Assembly: GCA_001803645.1 (NCBI GenBank)
Contig: MHDW01000204.1
Span: 1,775 to 13,371 of the forward strand
Direction of reading: 5' to 3'
Length of the DNA: 11,597 nucleotides
Source: Nitrospirae bacterium GWC2_42_7
GTDB lineage: Bacteria; Nitrospirota; Thermodesulfovibrionia; Thermodesulfovibrionales; UBA6898
Position 1 is the first letter of the stretch; each line of letters begins with the position of its first letter. This document shows positions 1 through 6,795 of the stretch, one piece after another. Below the pieces are notes generated by a model. The model saw nothing but the letters and a program-made list of their open reading frames with translations. It did not search any database and was not told where the DNA came from. The position numbers and the translations under genes are program-made.

Positions 1-242
1 TTCTTTTTGTGATGCTTGGAATCGCATGCTTTTCACCATGGGGAATTGCAGAAAGCAGCAGCCTGAACGAAATAACCAGGGCTTTTATTTTTATGCTGCT
101 TAAACTGGGCGTTGTGGGTATAGGTCTTGTATTGATAGAAACAGGTCTGGCAAAGATGAGGCTCTTCAGATTAACCGAGTTCCTGGGAGCTGCTTTTTTG
201 CTGGCCACCCTCGGAATGCTGGCTTATTTTATTCTTGATTGA
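1..242 (+). CDS. hyfC: HyfC/HycD-like (NuoH-family) membrane subunit, C-terminal part
   Basis: The reading frame enters from outside the window (first whole codon at 3) and stops at 240-242, leaving about the last 79 residues of a protein that is normally around 300 residues long. The piece has two hydrophobic segments separated by an ETGLAKMRLFR stretch, the conserved end of NuoH/HycD/HyfC proteins, in which the Glu and the basic residues face the junction with the peripheral arm. The family anchors the hydrogenase-like peripheral module to the membrane and lines the entry of the ion or quinone pathway. The call rests on this C-terminal signature and on the fixed order with hyfE, hyfF, hyfG and hyfI downstream. 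Only one base separates the stop from the most likely hyfE start. Confidence 0.85.
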   Translation, partial: LFVMLGIACFSPWGIAESSSLNEITRAFIFMLLKLGVVGIGLVLIETGLAKMRLFRLTEFLGAAFLLATLGMLAYFILD

Positions 243-243
243 A

Positions 244-909
244 ATGAATATACAGATAGCATCACATATCAATGGTTTTCTTTCGGCATTCGTGCTGCTG
301 ACCGCTTTTGCTATGCTTGCTCAAAGAAGGGTCTATGGCCTTATACATCTTTTTACATGGCAGGGGCTGTTCCTTTCTATCAACACTGCTTTAGTCGGCT
401 ATGTTGCGGGCAAACACCATCTCTACATATCATCGCTTTTGACCCTGTCGTTGAAGGTTGTACTTCTTCCATATATTTTGCATGTCCTTATAGTTCGGCT
501 GAAGATCAAGAAGGAAGTAGAGACGGTCATGAATGTCCCATTGACTATGCTTATCGGTATAGCTCTCGTGATATTCTCTTACCATCTGACAGCTCCTGTG
601 CGTGAACTTTCGACCCTGATAACACGGTCGACGCTGGCGATCGCACTTGCAACAGTATTGATCGGGCTTCTTATGATGATAACGAGGAGACATGCTGTCA
701 CTCAGATCATAGGTTTCCTGGCGATGGAGAACGGCCTTTTCCTTGCTGCAACAAGCGCAACATACGGGATGCCTCTGGTAGTGGAGCTGGGAGTAGCGCT
801 CGACATTTTGATCGCGGCATTTATTTTCGGGATCTTCTTTTTCCATATCCATACAACCTTTGACAGCCTTGATGTTGAGAAAATGGCGAGACTGAAGGAA
901 GGGGACTGA
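244..909 (+). CDS. hyfE: HyfE-like membrane subunit with NuoK-like C-terminal half
   Basis: This 221-residue integral membrane protein has about six or seven hydrophobic segments. The C-terminal half resembles NuoK/MrpC: a helix carrying FLAMENGLFL (Glu near residue 162) and another carrying VVELGVALD (Glu near 181). These are the two buried glutamates expected in a NuoK-type ion channel. The tail after about residue 205 is charged and cytoplasmic. HyfE proteins of group 4 hydrogenases and related complexes have this length and layout, so the role inferred is part of the ion-translocating membrane arm next to HyfF. ATG at 244 was chosen as start; a TTG at 235 overlapping hyfC is the alternative, and neither has a clear Shine-Dalgarno sequence, which suggests translational coupling to hyfC. 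Confidence 0.88.
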   Translation: MNIQIASHINGFLSAFVLLTAFAMLAQRRVYGLIHLFTWQGLFLSINTALVGYVAGKHHLYISSLLTLSLKVVLLPYILHVLIVRLKIKKEVETVMNVPLTMLIGIALVIFSYHLTAPVRELSTLITRSTLAIALATVLIGLLMMITRRHAVTQIIGFLAMENGLFLAATSATYGMPLVVELGVALDILIAAFIFGIFFFHIHTTFDSLDVEKMARLKEGD

Positions 910-911
910 CA

Positions 912-2360
912 GTGATAATTCTTATTTTGCTTGGCGTCCCTCTTTTTGCAGCAGCAGCGCTGGCATTTGTCGGCGACAGGAAGCTTGCCCCTGAGATAAA
1001 TATCCTGGGATCTGCGGCGACTTTTATTGCGGGTATCGGGCTCGCATTGCAGGTTTACGAACATGGGCCGTTTATGGCAGGAGGGAAATTCTTTTTTGTT
1101 GACGCCTTTAATGTTTATCTTGCTGTCCTGACCTCATTTGTATCAATGACTACCGCAATTTTCAGCCGGAGATACATGCGGAGGGAAAGGGAACACGGAA
1201 GAGTAGGGCATATCGGTATGCGTTTCTACCATGCCATGTTCCAGGTCTTCATTTTTGCAATGCTTCTCTGTCTTTTAACGAACAATATCGGCATATTGTG
1301 GATAGCCATGGAACTGGCAACATTATCTACTGTCCTGCTGGTCTCTCTATACCGGACACCTACTGCTATCGAAGCTGCATGGAAATATTTTATCCTCTGC
1401 GGCGTAGGTATTGCGCAGGCGCTCTTTGGAACAGTCCTTCTTTATTTTGCGGCTGAAAAAGTTCTGGGTGAAGGAGGAGATGCTCTGCTCTGGACAAATC
1501 TCAGCCAGGTCAGCGACAAGCTTGAGCCGACAGTCCTTACTCTGGCTTTTGTCTTTCTAATGGTAGGGTATGGAACTAAGGTAGGGCTTGTGCCGCTGCA
1601 CAACTGGCTGCCTGATGCTCACAGCGAAGGGCCTACTCCGATCTCAGCCGTACTTTCAGGTCTGCTGCTGAATGTTGCTCTGTATGCCCTTGTGAGATGC
1701 AAAGTCCTTGTTGACGGCTCTACACATACTCATCAGGCAGGGAATATCATGATGGGGTTTGGTCTTCTATCGATACTTGTAGCGGCTTTTTCTCTCCTAA
1801 GACAGAAGGATATTAAGCGCATGTTTTCATATTCATCAATTGAGCATATGGGAATAGCAACTTTTGCATTCGGCCTCGGTGGTCCCATAGCCACATTTGG
1901 AGCCCTGCTTCATATGCTTGTTCACAGCCTTGCAAAGTCTGCCATTTTCTTTACTGTAGGACATGCATCTCAGATGCACAGGACACAGGATATGGACAAG
2001 ATAAAAGGACTTTTTAATGGAAAGCCGCTTGTAGGATGGGGAATGATGTTCGGAGTAATGGCGATAGCGGGTATGCCGCCTTTCGGCATATTTACCAGTG
2101 AGTTCCTTATTCTGACTGCGACAACAAAGGACGCGCCTTTTTTGACCCCATTTCTGCTTCTGGGATTTGTTGTGGCTTTCGCAGCGCTTTTCAGAAGGGT
2201 CCAGCCAATGGTATCAGGGGCAGTGCCTTCATATCAGCGCCAGATCAAAGTCGCTCATCTGCCTGTATTTCTTCATATGGCGCTTGTCCTGATGCTTGGG
2301 ATCTATATGCCTGATTTTCTTAACAGATGGTTTCATACTGCGGTGGAGTTGTTAAAATGA
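912..2360 (+). CDS. hyfF: HyfF-like proton antiporter subunit (NuoL/NuoM/Mrp family)
   Basis: A 482-residue polytopic membrane protein of the complex I antiporter family (Proton_antipo_M type). Visible hallmarks are the helix with MELATLS (Glu134), the GTKVGLVPLHNWLPDAHSEG stretch (Lys223, His230), the DIKRMFSYSSIEHMGI loop (around residues 300-315), HSLAKSAIFF (Lys342) and FTSEFLI (Glu397). They correspond to the Glu/Lys/Lys/Glu chain used for proton transfer in NuoM, so the pumping machinery looks intact. The GTG start at 912 follows a GGAAGGGGA ribosome-binding site and lies two bases after the hyfE stop. The 3' end overlaps the hyfG start by four bases (ATGA). There is no long C-terminal lateral helix of the NuoL kind, as is usual for HyfF/HycC-size paralogues. 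It may pump protons or sodium; the sequence does not decide which. Confidence 0.93.
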   Translation: MIILILLGVPLFAAAALAFVGDRKLAPEINILGSAATFIAGIGLALQVYEHGPFMAGGKFFFVDAFNVYLAVLTSFVSMTTAIFSRRYMRREREHGRVGHIGMRFYHAMFQVFIFAMLLCLLTNNIGILWIAMELATLSTVLLVSLYRTPTAIEAAWKYFILCGVGIAQALFGTVLLYFAAEKVLGEGGDALLWTNLSQVSDKLEPTVLTLAFVFLMVGYGTKVGLVPLHNWLPDAHSEGPTPISAVLSGLLLNVALYALVRCKVLVDGSTHTHQAGNIMMGFGLLSILVAAFSLLRQKDIKRMFSYSSIEHMGIATFAFGLGGPIATFGALLHMLVHSLAKSAIFFTVGHASQMHRTQDMDKIKGLFNGKPLVGWGMMFGVMAIAGMPPFGIFTSEFLILTATTKDAPFLTPFLLLGFVVAFAALFRRVQPMVSGAVPSYQRQIKVAHLPVFLHMALVLMLGIYMPDFLNRWFHTAVELLK

Positions 2361-3937
2361 GTATGCTCGTCGATGCTTTAACCTCAGCGCTTAGAACTGA
2401 TGTCATATTTGACAAAGTTCAGTACCCATCTTCGGTGATATGCTGTACTGTGCCTCAGGAAAAGTTTTCAGAAGCTGCGAAGGTATTGAAAATGGCTTAT
2501 GCTCTTCTTGCAGCAGAGTGGGCCAGTGACGAGACTCTTTTTGGGAGAGGGTTCAGTGTATTTGCATGCTACCGCTGGGGCAAGGAATACCTGATCGTGA
2601 GGGCTGAACTCTCAGCGGATAATCCGGAGTTTCCAACTCTTACAAAAAGATATTTGCCGGCCTACAGGTTTGAACGGCAGATACAGAGCCTTATGGGCAT
2701 TAAACCAGAAGGCCATCCTGATATGAGACCATGGATAAAATTTGAAGACTGGCCTCAGGATGTTTTTCCTCTGAGAAAAACTTTTGATGCATCAAAACCT
2801 ATGCTAAGGGTCAAAGGTGAATACCAATGGGCCAGGGCTGACGGCGAAGGGGTTTATGAGATACCGGTCGGGCCTGTTCATGCCGGGATAATAGAACCGG
2901 GACATTTCAGATTTCAGGCAGTAGGTGAAATGGTCGTGAACCTTGAAGAAAGGCTTGGTTATGTGCATAAGGGAATAGAAAAAAAGTTCGAATCTCTCTC
3001 GTGGAATGAAGGGGTCAGGCTTGCAGGACGTGTATCAGGAGATACAACTGTTGCTCACAGCATTGCTTATTCAATTGCTGTTGAGTCCATGACCGGATGC
3101 ATTCTGTCTGAAAGAGCACATTGGCTGCGTGCTCTTTTTCTTGAGAGGGAGCGCCTCGCAAACCATCTCGGAGATATAGGGGCTATTTGTAATGATGCTG
3201 CATTTGCTTTTATGCTCTACCAACTTTCCAGGCTTCGTGAACTTCTGCTTCGGACAAACCATAAGCTCTTTGGCCACAGGTTTATTATGGACAGAGTTGT
3301 CCCCGGCGGAGTAACAGTTGATTTGGACGATCAGGGTAAAAAAGATATCCTGTCTGAACTGGACATAGTCTCCAGAGATTTTGAAAAACTTATTGTGATC
3401 TATGACGAAACCCCGTCTCTCGAAGACAGGGTGATAGATACAGGGATATTGAAACCTAAAAGAGCGCGCGAACTTTGTGTTGTCGGGATCGTTGCCCGCG
3501 CCAGCGGAATGAACCTTGACTGCCGGTTATTCAATCCATTTCCACCATATGACCAACATGACCGCCTTGAACTTGCGGTGCCTGTTAAGGTCACGGGTGA
3601 TGTCAATGCAAGGGTCTGGATTAGGATTGAGGAGATAAGGGAATCTATCCGTCTTATCCGCTATATACTCGAGAATATTCCTGGTGGCCCGATATCAACA
3701 GATATGAGAATGCCGGAACCTGATTCAGCAGGCTTTTCAGCTGTTGAAGGCTGGCGCGGCGAAATAATATACTGGCTGCAGGCAGGACCAAAAGGGGAGA
3801 TAAACAGGTGCATGGTCAGGGACCCTTCCAGTGTGAACTGGCTTGGGCTTGAACGGGCAATAACAGGGAATATCGTTCCTGATTTTCCTTTATGCAATAA
3901 GAGCTTTAATCAATCATATTCAGGACACGACCTATGA
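2357..3937 (+). CDS. hyfG: Hydrogenase-like large subunit (NuoC-NuoD fusion, HyfG/Ehr type) without Ni-Fe ligands
   Basis: A 526-residue fusion. Residues about 1-150 form a NuoC-like domain (ending with FERQIQSLMGIKPEGHPDMR) and residues about 155-526 a NuoD/hydrogenase large-subunit domain, with GPVHAGIIEPGHFRF at about 172-186. In true group 4 hydrogenases the Ni-Fe site is held by RxCGxC near the start of this domain and DPCxxC near the end. Here the first site reads RVSGDT (residues 225-230) and the second falls in SFNQSYSGHDL (516-526), so all four cysteine ligands are absent. The protein stops a few residues after the second site, with no C-terminal maturation peptide. This fits the Ehr families. 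ATG at 2357 overlaps the hyfF stop and follows GGTGGAG at 2342-2348; an ATG at 2327 inside hyfF would add ten residues. The fold is certain and the electron-transfer role is inferred. Confidence 0.9.
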   Translation: MSMLVDALTSALRTDVIFDKVQYPSSVICCTVPQEKFSEAAKVLKMAYALLAAEWASDETLFGRGFSVFACYRWGKEYLIVRAELSADNPEFPTLTKRYLPAYRFERQIQSLMGIKPEGHPDMRPWIKFEDWPQDVFPLRKTFDASKPMLRVKGEYQWARADGEGVYEIPVGPVHAGIIEPGHFRFQAVGEMVVNLEERLGYVHKGIEKKFESLSWNEGVRLAGRVSGDTTVAHSIAYSIAVESMTGCILSERAHWLRALFLERERLANHLGDIGAICNDAAFAFMLYQLSRLRELLLRTNHKLFGHRFIMDRVVPGGVTVDLDDQGKKDILSELDIVSRDFEKLIVIYDETPSLEDRVIDTGILKPKRARELCVVGIVARASGMNLDCRLFNPFPPYDQHDRLELAVPVKVTGDVNARVWIRIEEIRESIRLIRYILENIPGGPISTDMRMPEPDSAGFSAVEGWRGEIIYWLQAGPKGEINRCMVRDPSSVNWLGLERAITGNIVPDFPLCNKSFNQSYSGHDL

Positions 3938-4440
3938 TACGGATACTTCGTCAGATATTCAGGACCGGTATTGTTACTGAACCTCTTCCTGCTTCTGCAG
4001 AGGATGAGATCAAATTGGTTGGCACAAAGCTCGAGGAGACGATCAGAAAACGCTTTAGCCGAAGCCTGACAATAAGGCAGGTTGATGCGGGTTCATGCAA
4101 TGGCTGTGAACTTGAGATACATGCCATAAACAACGCTTATTACAACTGCGAAAGGTTCGGTATACATTTTACGGCCTCACCGAGATTTGCAGATATGCTG
4201 CTGGTCACAGGCCCTGTGACACATAACATGGAAATAGCGCTCCGCAGAACGTATAACGCAACACCGCCTCCAAAACTTGTTGTTGCAGTAGGAGATTGTG
4301 GATGCAACGGCGGCATTTTCGGGGAAAGCTATGCATCTCTTGGCGGAATAGATAAAGTTATTCCTGTAAACATAGTTATTCCAGGTTGTCCTCCGACACC
4401 CATTGCATTACTGAACGGAATACTGAAAGCTGTGAGTTAG
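3934..4440 (+). CDS. hyfI: HyfI/HycG-like small subunit (NuoB family, 4Fe-4S)
   Basis: This 168-residue NuoB/hydrogenase small-subunit protein carries a complete proximal 4Fe-4S cluster motif: GSCNGCE (Cys55, Cys58), GDCGCNGGIFG (Cys122) and IPGCPPTP (Cys152). VTGPVTHNMEIALRRTY (about 91-107) is also typical. The cluster sits next to the active-site cavity of the large subunit, so electron transfer up to the HyfG-like protein appears preserved although that partner has no Ni-Fe centre. The ATG overlaps the hyfG stop (ATGA at 3934-3937). In Escherichia coli a ferredoxin-like subunit gene (hyfH) sits between hyfG and hyfI, and here it is missing. This is the last gene of the operon; the sequence after it is repeat-rich and has no hairpin followed by a T-run. 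Confidence 0.92.
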   Translation: MIRILRQIFRTGIVTEPLPASAEDEIKLVGTKLEETIRKRFSRSLTIRQVDAGSCNGCELEIHAINNAYYNCERFGIHFTASPRFADMLLVTGPVTHNMEIALRRTYNATPPPKLVVAVGDCGCNGGIFGESYASLGGIDKVIPVNIVIPGCPPTPIALLNGILKAVS

Positions 4441-4479
4441 TTCCCCCAATTTTTTAAAGTAACGCCCCCGTCCTGTCGG

Positions 4480-4642
4480 CCACCCCCTCCTTAACCAAGA
4501 CTAACAAACCACCCCCTCCCTTCGGGATACCCCTCCTTAACCAAGGCTGACAAACCACCCCCTCCCTTCGGGATACCCCTCCTTAACCAAGGCTGACAAA
4601 CCACCCCCTCCCTTCGGGATACCCCTCCTTAACCAAGGAGGG
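4480..4642. repeat. 46-bp direct tandem repeats, three copies plus a shortened leader copy
   Basis: Three near-identical 46-bp units start at 4505, 4551 and 4597 (the third runs into the next element after about 42 bp). Each contains a C-rich run, CTTCGGGATACCCCTCC and TTAACCAAGGCTGACAAA. A leader copy at 4480-4504 lacks the inner 17 bp, consistent with a deletion between two CCCTCC words. The units are non-coding. The last unit completes a perfect 9-bp stem, CCCCTCCTT (4622-4630) with AAGGAGGGG (4635-4643) around an AACC loop. They lie directly downstream of hyfI. Confidence 0.9.
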
Positions 4643-4649
4643 GAGTTAT

Positions 4650-4732
4650 AAGTTGATGCAAAAAAGCTCCCCGCCTATTTTAGGAGGGGTGGCCGAAGGC
4701 CGGGGTGGTAAGTGGTATTTTGCATCCAACTT
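4650..4732. repeat. 83-bp palindromic element with terminal inverted repeats (MITE/REP-like)
   Basis: The ends pair: AAGTTGATGCAAAA (4650-4663) against TTTTGCATCCAACTT (4718-4732), one base inserted. Inside are two further hairpins: CCCCGCCTA (4669-4677) with TAGGAGGGG (4681-4689), one mismatch, and GGCCGAAGGCC (4691-4701). The element therefore can fold as a branched cruciform. No coding frame, no target-site duplication and no T-run is visible, so it looks more like a dispersed palindromic repeat than a terminator. Confidence 0.65.
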
Positions 4733-4829
4733 CGCTTTTCTGTGTGAGGAGTATTTTCTTCTTTACAAGTATCCCCTCATTTTTCTATTATGAAAGCGGA
4801 TCACAAAAACACACATTTATAAATAGTAG

Positions 4830-4848
4830 GGGCGAACGGCGTTCGCCC
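4830..4848. repeat. Short perfect hairpin GGGCGAAC / GTTCGCCC
   Basis: Eight-base arms (4830-4837 and 4841-4848) around a GGC loop, preceded by GTAG. I recall this GTAGGGGCGAAC-type palindrome as a dispersed repeat in several bacterial genomes, but that cannot be checked here. No T-run follows, so it is not a standard terminator. Confidence 0.6.
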
Positions 4849-4990
4849 AGGTATTATCAGTTTCTGGATTTAAGCCATAATGGCAATGGGTAGAAAACAA
4901 ATGAGGGTTTTCCATCAACTAAGCCCACGCATATGTTTATGTGCGGACACCGGCGGTAGCCTGTGAAAAATCAGGACTAAGGGAAATAGA

Positions 4991-5036
4991 CTGAAGGCTG
5001 AAGGCGAGAAAGGTTTTAGAATACTTCAGCCTTCAG
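4991..5036. repeat. 13-bp perfect inverted repeat with 20-nt loop
   Basis: CTGAAGGCTGAAG (4991-5003) is the exact reverse complement of CTTCAGCCTTCAG (5024-5036). Each arm is itself a doubled CTGAAGG-type word. It lies about 90 bp before the secreted-protein gene at 5124. It could be a dispersed palindrome or a hairpin in a leader transcript; no T-run follows on either side. Confidence 0.65.
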
Positions 5037-5123
5037 CCTAAATACCTGATCCAAGGATTATTGACTGGATTAAAGCTTTCAGCTATAGTTCTGTAACTAG
5101 CTAATAACTTGTTCTGAGTCAAA

Positions 5124-5636
5124 ATGAAAAAATATAAAATAATAATGATGAGTGCATTTACTCTCGCAATTCCGCTTGTCATATTTGCAGAGGATAAGTC
5201 TGGCTGGCGCGTACCTACCAAGGCAGAATTATCCGATGTTTCAGGCTTGCGAAAAGACAGCCCGACTTTATATTCAATCGCAAAAGCTGACTTTGACGGC
5301 GACGGCAAAGAAGACGAAGCAAGTCTATTAATCAATGACAAAGAAAACAAGATGGGATTGTTTGTAAAACTTACCAGTCGCAAAGAATCAGGCTCTCTAC
5401 TGCTTGAAGCAATGGACAGCAAGACAATAATTGAAGTAATGGGAATTGATGTTGTTAAGCCAGGCAAATACAAAACTGCCTGCGGCAAAGGATATTGGGA
5501 CTGCAAAAATGGTGAGCCAGAATTATTGGAACTAAAATACCCTGTAATTGATTTTTTCAGATTTGAAAGCGCCAATTCTTACTTCATATGGGACAAGAAG
5601 AAAAAGAAATTTAACAGAATATGGATGAGCGACTAA
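5124..5636 (+). CDS. Small secreted hypothetical protein with a DxDGDGxxD calcium-binding-like motif
   Basis: A 170-residue protein with a typical Sec signal peptide: MKK start, hydrophobic core at about 5-20 and probable cleavage after the Ala of IFAED (about residue 22). The mature part contains ADFDGDGKEDEASL (residues 55-68), an EF-hand/VCBS-like loop in which Asp56, Asp58, Asp60 and Asp64 could bind Ca2+, as in FG-GAP/VCBS-type secreted proteins. Two cysteines (120 and 127) could form a disulfide. The role is unknown; it probably acts in the periplasm or outside the cell. The start is the first ATG of the frame, with no clear ribosome-binding site (GTTCTGAGTC upstream). The stop is followed four bases later by the attC-like structure, which is how integron cassettes are arranged. 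Confidence 0.7.
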   Translation: MKKYKIIMMSAFTLAIPLVIFAEDKSGWRVPTKAELSDVSGLRKDSPTLYSIAKADFDGDGKEDEASLLINDKENKMGLFVKLTSRKESGSLLLEAMDSKTIIEVMGIDVVKPGKYKTACGKGYWDCKNGEPELLELKYPVIDFFRFESANSYFIWDKKKKKFNRIWMSD

Positions 5637-5640
5637 GGCA

Positions 5641-5727
5641 GCTCAGAACAAGGCACTCCACTGGACGCGGGATTAAACTGTGATGTTTTTTTAATTAATC
5701 CCTATTACCCGCGCCAGTGAGTTAGGT
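5641..5727. other. attC-like imperfect palindrome (possible integron cassette recombination site)
   Basis: CACTCCACTGGACGCGGG (5654-5671) pairs with CCCGCGCCAGTGAG (5708-5721) when one C and one A of the left arm are left unpaired, which recalls the extrahelical bases of attC sites. The right end reads GTTAGGT (5721-5727), matching the R' consensus GTTRRRY. The left end GCTCAGAAC only partly matches the R'' consensus RYYYAAC. An inner stem GGGATTAA/TTAATCCC (5669-5676, 5695-5702) shares bases with the outer one. Length (87 bp) and position right after a stop codon fit. No integrase gene is in the window, and the usual spacer between L' and R' is missing, so the call is tentative. Confidence 0.4.
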
Positions 5728-5752
5728 CTCTATGCTTTTTAACAATAGATAA

Positions 5753-5949
5753 ATGATTAATATAAAAGAATTCGAGATCGCATGCCTGAAAACAGGCGAG
5801 ATTTTAGATTTGTTGCCAGTTTTTACAACGACATTGAAGCCAAAACTGTTTCAGAGTATGGACTTAAAGCAGAAAAGATATTAGAAGGAAAGGTCTGGTT
5901 GCAAAATAATACTGAGCATAACAAAAACGTCTACACCGACGCGGAATAA
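5753..5949 (+). other. Two overlapping short reading frames, unresolved (possible degraded gene)
   Basis: One frame starts with ATG at 5753 and ends at 5884 (43 codons, beginning MINIKEFEIACLKTGEIL). Another starts with ATG at 5782 and ends at 5949 (55 codons, beginning MPENRRDFRFVASFYNDIEA). They overlap in different frames, so at most one is likely translated in any stretch, or a frameshift has split an older gene. Neither has a ribosome-binding site and neither is recognised. The rest of the 5637-6059 spacer holds the attC-like site and a CCCGCGCGGG palindrome near 5979, with no other gene. Confidence 0.25.
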
Positions 5950-6059
5950 TGCTGGTTTGATTTCTGCAAAGGTCTTTGCCCGCGCGGGTGACGCATGGCG
6001 CTGTACAATAAATAAATGAGACATATGGGCAAGACTAAAAGTCATTGAGTAAGTTAATA

Positions 6060-6536
6060 ATGAAAAAAATTTTAAGGCAATTTGTTGGTATTATTGTCAT
6101 AGGGCCGTTCCTATTGAGTATAAAATTCCTGTCCCTTTTTATGACCAGAGAGAAGGCAGTTGCAACTATTAGCCCTCTTCTTATCAAATCTGCAAAAATG
6201 TTTGTGAGAATTCTCGTGCCAAATGTAAAAAATGCCGCTGAGTTTGATAAATTGAAAGACACGATAAATAAAAGAGCCCGAAGGTTATGGCTTTTTTATG
6301 ATATTACAATTGCAGTGAAAAATGATAACCTCTTGAAACTGCATGTTGCAAACTGTCCCTTTGCTGAAATGGCAGTAAGGCTTGGATATGCCGACATCGG
6401 ACCGGTTATGTGTCAGTGTGACTGGGAAGTTGCGAAAGACAACCTTGATAAATGGGACTTTGACCGGAAGCATCAAATCGGAACTGGCGACAGGTTTTGT
6501 GATCATACATATAAAAGGAAAGAATTAAAAGCATAA
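6060..6536 (+). CDS. ATC-hydrolase-like protein (L-2-amino-thiazoline-4-carboxylate hydrolase family)
   Basis: A 158-residue protein with a hydrophobic N-terminal stretch (about 8-28) and a C-terminal half carrying the pattern of ATC-hydrolase-family proteins: NCPFAEMA (Cys99), CQCD (Cys118, Cys120, Asp121) and GTGDRFCDHTY (Cys147, Asp148). The founding member opens a thiazoline ring in the conversion of 2-aminothiazoline carboxylate towards cysteine, but most relatives are uncharacterised and no pathway partner is nearby, so the substrate is unknown. ATG at 6060 is the likely start; a TTG at 6045 would add five residues, and the ribosome-binding site is weak in both cases. The stop is followed six bases later by GCTCAACAAG, similar to the start of the attC-like site at 5641, so the gene may be a former cassette. 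Confidence 0.55.
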   Translation: MKKILRQFVGIIVIGPFLLSIKFLSLFMTREKAVATISPLLIKSAKMFVRILVPNVKNAAEFDKLKDTINKRARRLWLFYDITIAVKNDNLLKLHVANCPFAEMAVRLGYADIGPVMCQCDWEVAKDNLDKWDFDRKHQIGTGDRFCDHTYKRKELKA

Positions 6537-6559
6537 AAGACCGCTCAACAAGACGGTAT

Positions 6560-6709
6560 ATGTCGGGGCCGGGCTTTGCTATTATAAAACGTGATGTGAT
6601 CACGCTGAGTCTTGCAGCCGGCAAGATAATATGCAGATCAAATTATCAGGACAAGGGAATAGGGCAGGATGTCAGCCTTGATACCAGACAGATCAATTTC
6701 AAATTATAA
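6560..6709 (+). repeat. 149-bp direct repeat, copy 1 (contains a 49-codon reading frame)
   Basis: Positions 6561-6709 match 7353-7501 with 8 mismatches and no gaps (about 95% identity). The repeat coincides with one open frame: ATG at 6560, TAA at 6707-6709, 49 codons starting MSGPGFAIIKRDVITL and ending DTRQINFKL. Between copies six of 49 residues differ and only one codon change is silent, so selection on the peptide is not evident. No ribosome-binding site precedes it. It contains an 8-bp GTGATCAC palindrome. It may be the end of a lost gene, a small mobile repeat or a very small gene. Confidence 0.85.
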
Positions 6710-6795
6710 AAGACTGTCGATTCTTGTCTAGCCGTTCCAACGGTGAGAAATGTTGTCGACAATCTTTGCGAGTGAAGAAGAACTGCGGATTAGAG

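Larger units (their letters stand above)
4441..5123. other. Gene-free 683-bp repeat-rich spacer
   Basis: Apart from the repeats and hairpins listed separately, nothing coding is convincing here. Reading frames are short and overlap palindromes. There is no tRNA, no strong promoter and no classical terminator. A weak imperfect hairpin (GCATATGTTTATGTGC, 4928-4943) is also present. The spacer marks the boundary between the operon and the accessory region. Confidence 0.7.

Noticed and set aside
430..1064. Long minus-strand frames opposite hyfE and hyfF
   Set aside because: They are antisense shadows of well-supported membrane-protein genes and their translations are charged and featureless.
4480..4642. 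CRISPR array
   Set aside because: The 46-bp units abut with no unique spacers, and no cas gene is present.
4622..4643. 9-bp GC-rich stem after hyfI as an operon terminator
   Set aside because: No T-run follows (GAGTTATAAG), and the stem is explained by the repeat structure.
4705..4893. 62-codon frame on the + strand
   Set aside because: It runs through the 83-bp palindromic element and the GGGCGAAC hairpin, has no ribosome-binding site and no family signature.
5033..5575. 180-codon minus-strand frame
   Set aside because: It lies opposite the secreted-protein gene, which has a clear signal peptide and an Asp-rich motif, and it would read through the 13-bp inverted repeat.
5979..5988. CCCGCGCGGG palindrome as a second attC-like site
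   Set aside because: No R' or R'' words at suitable distances and no extended arms.
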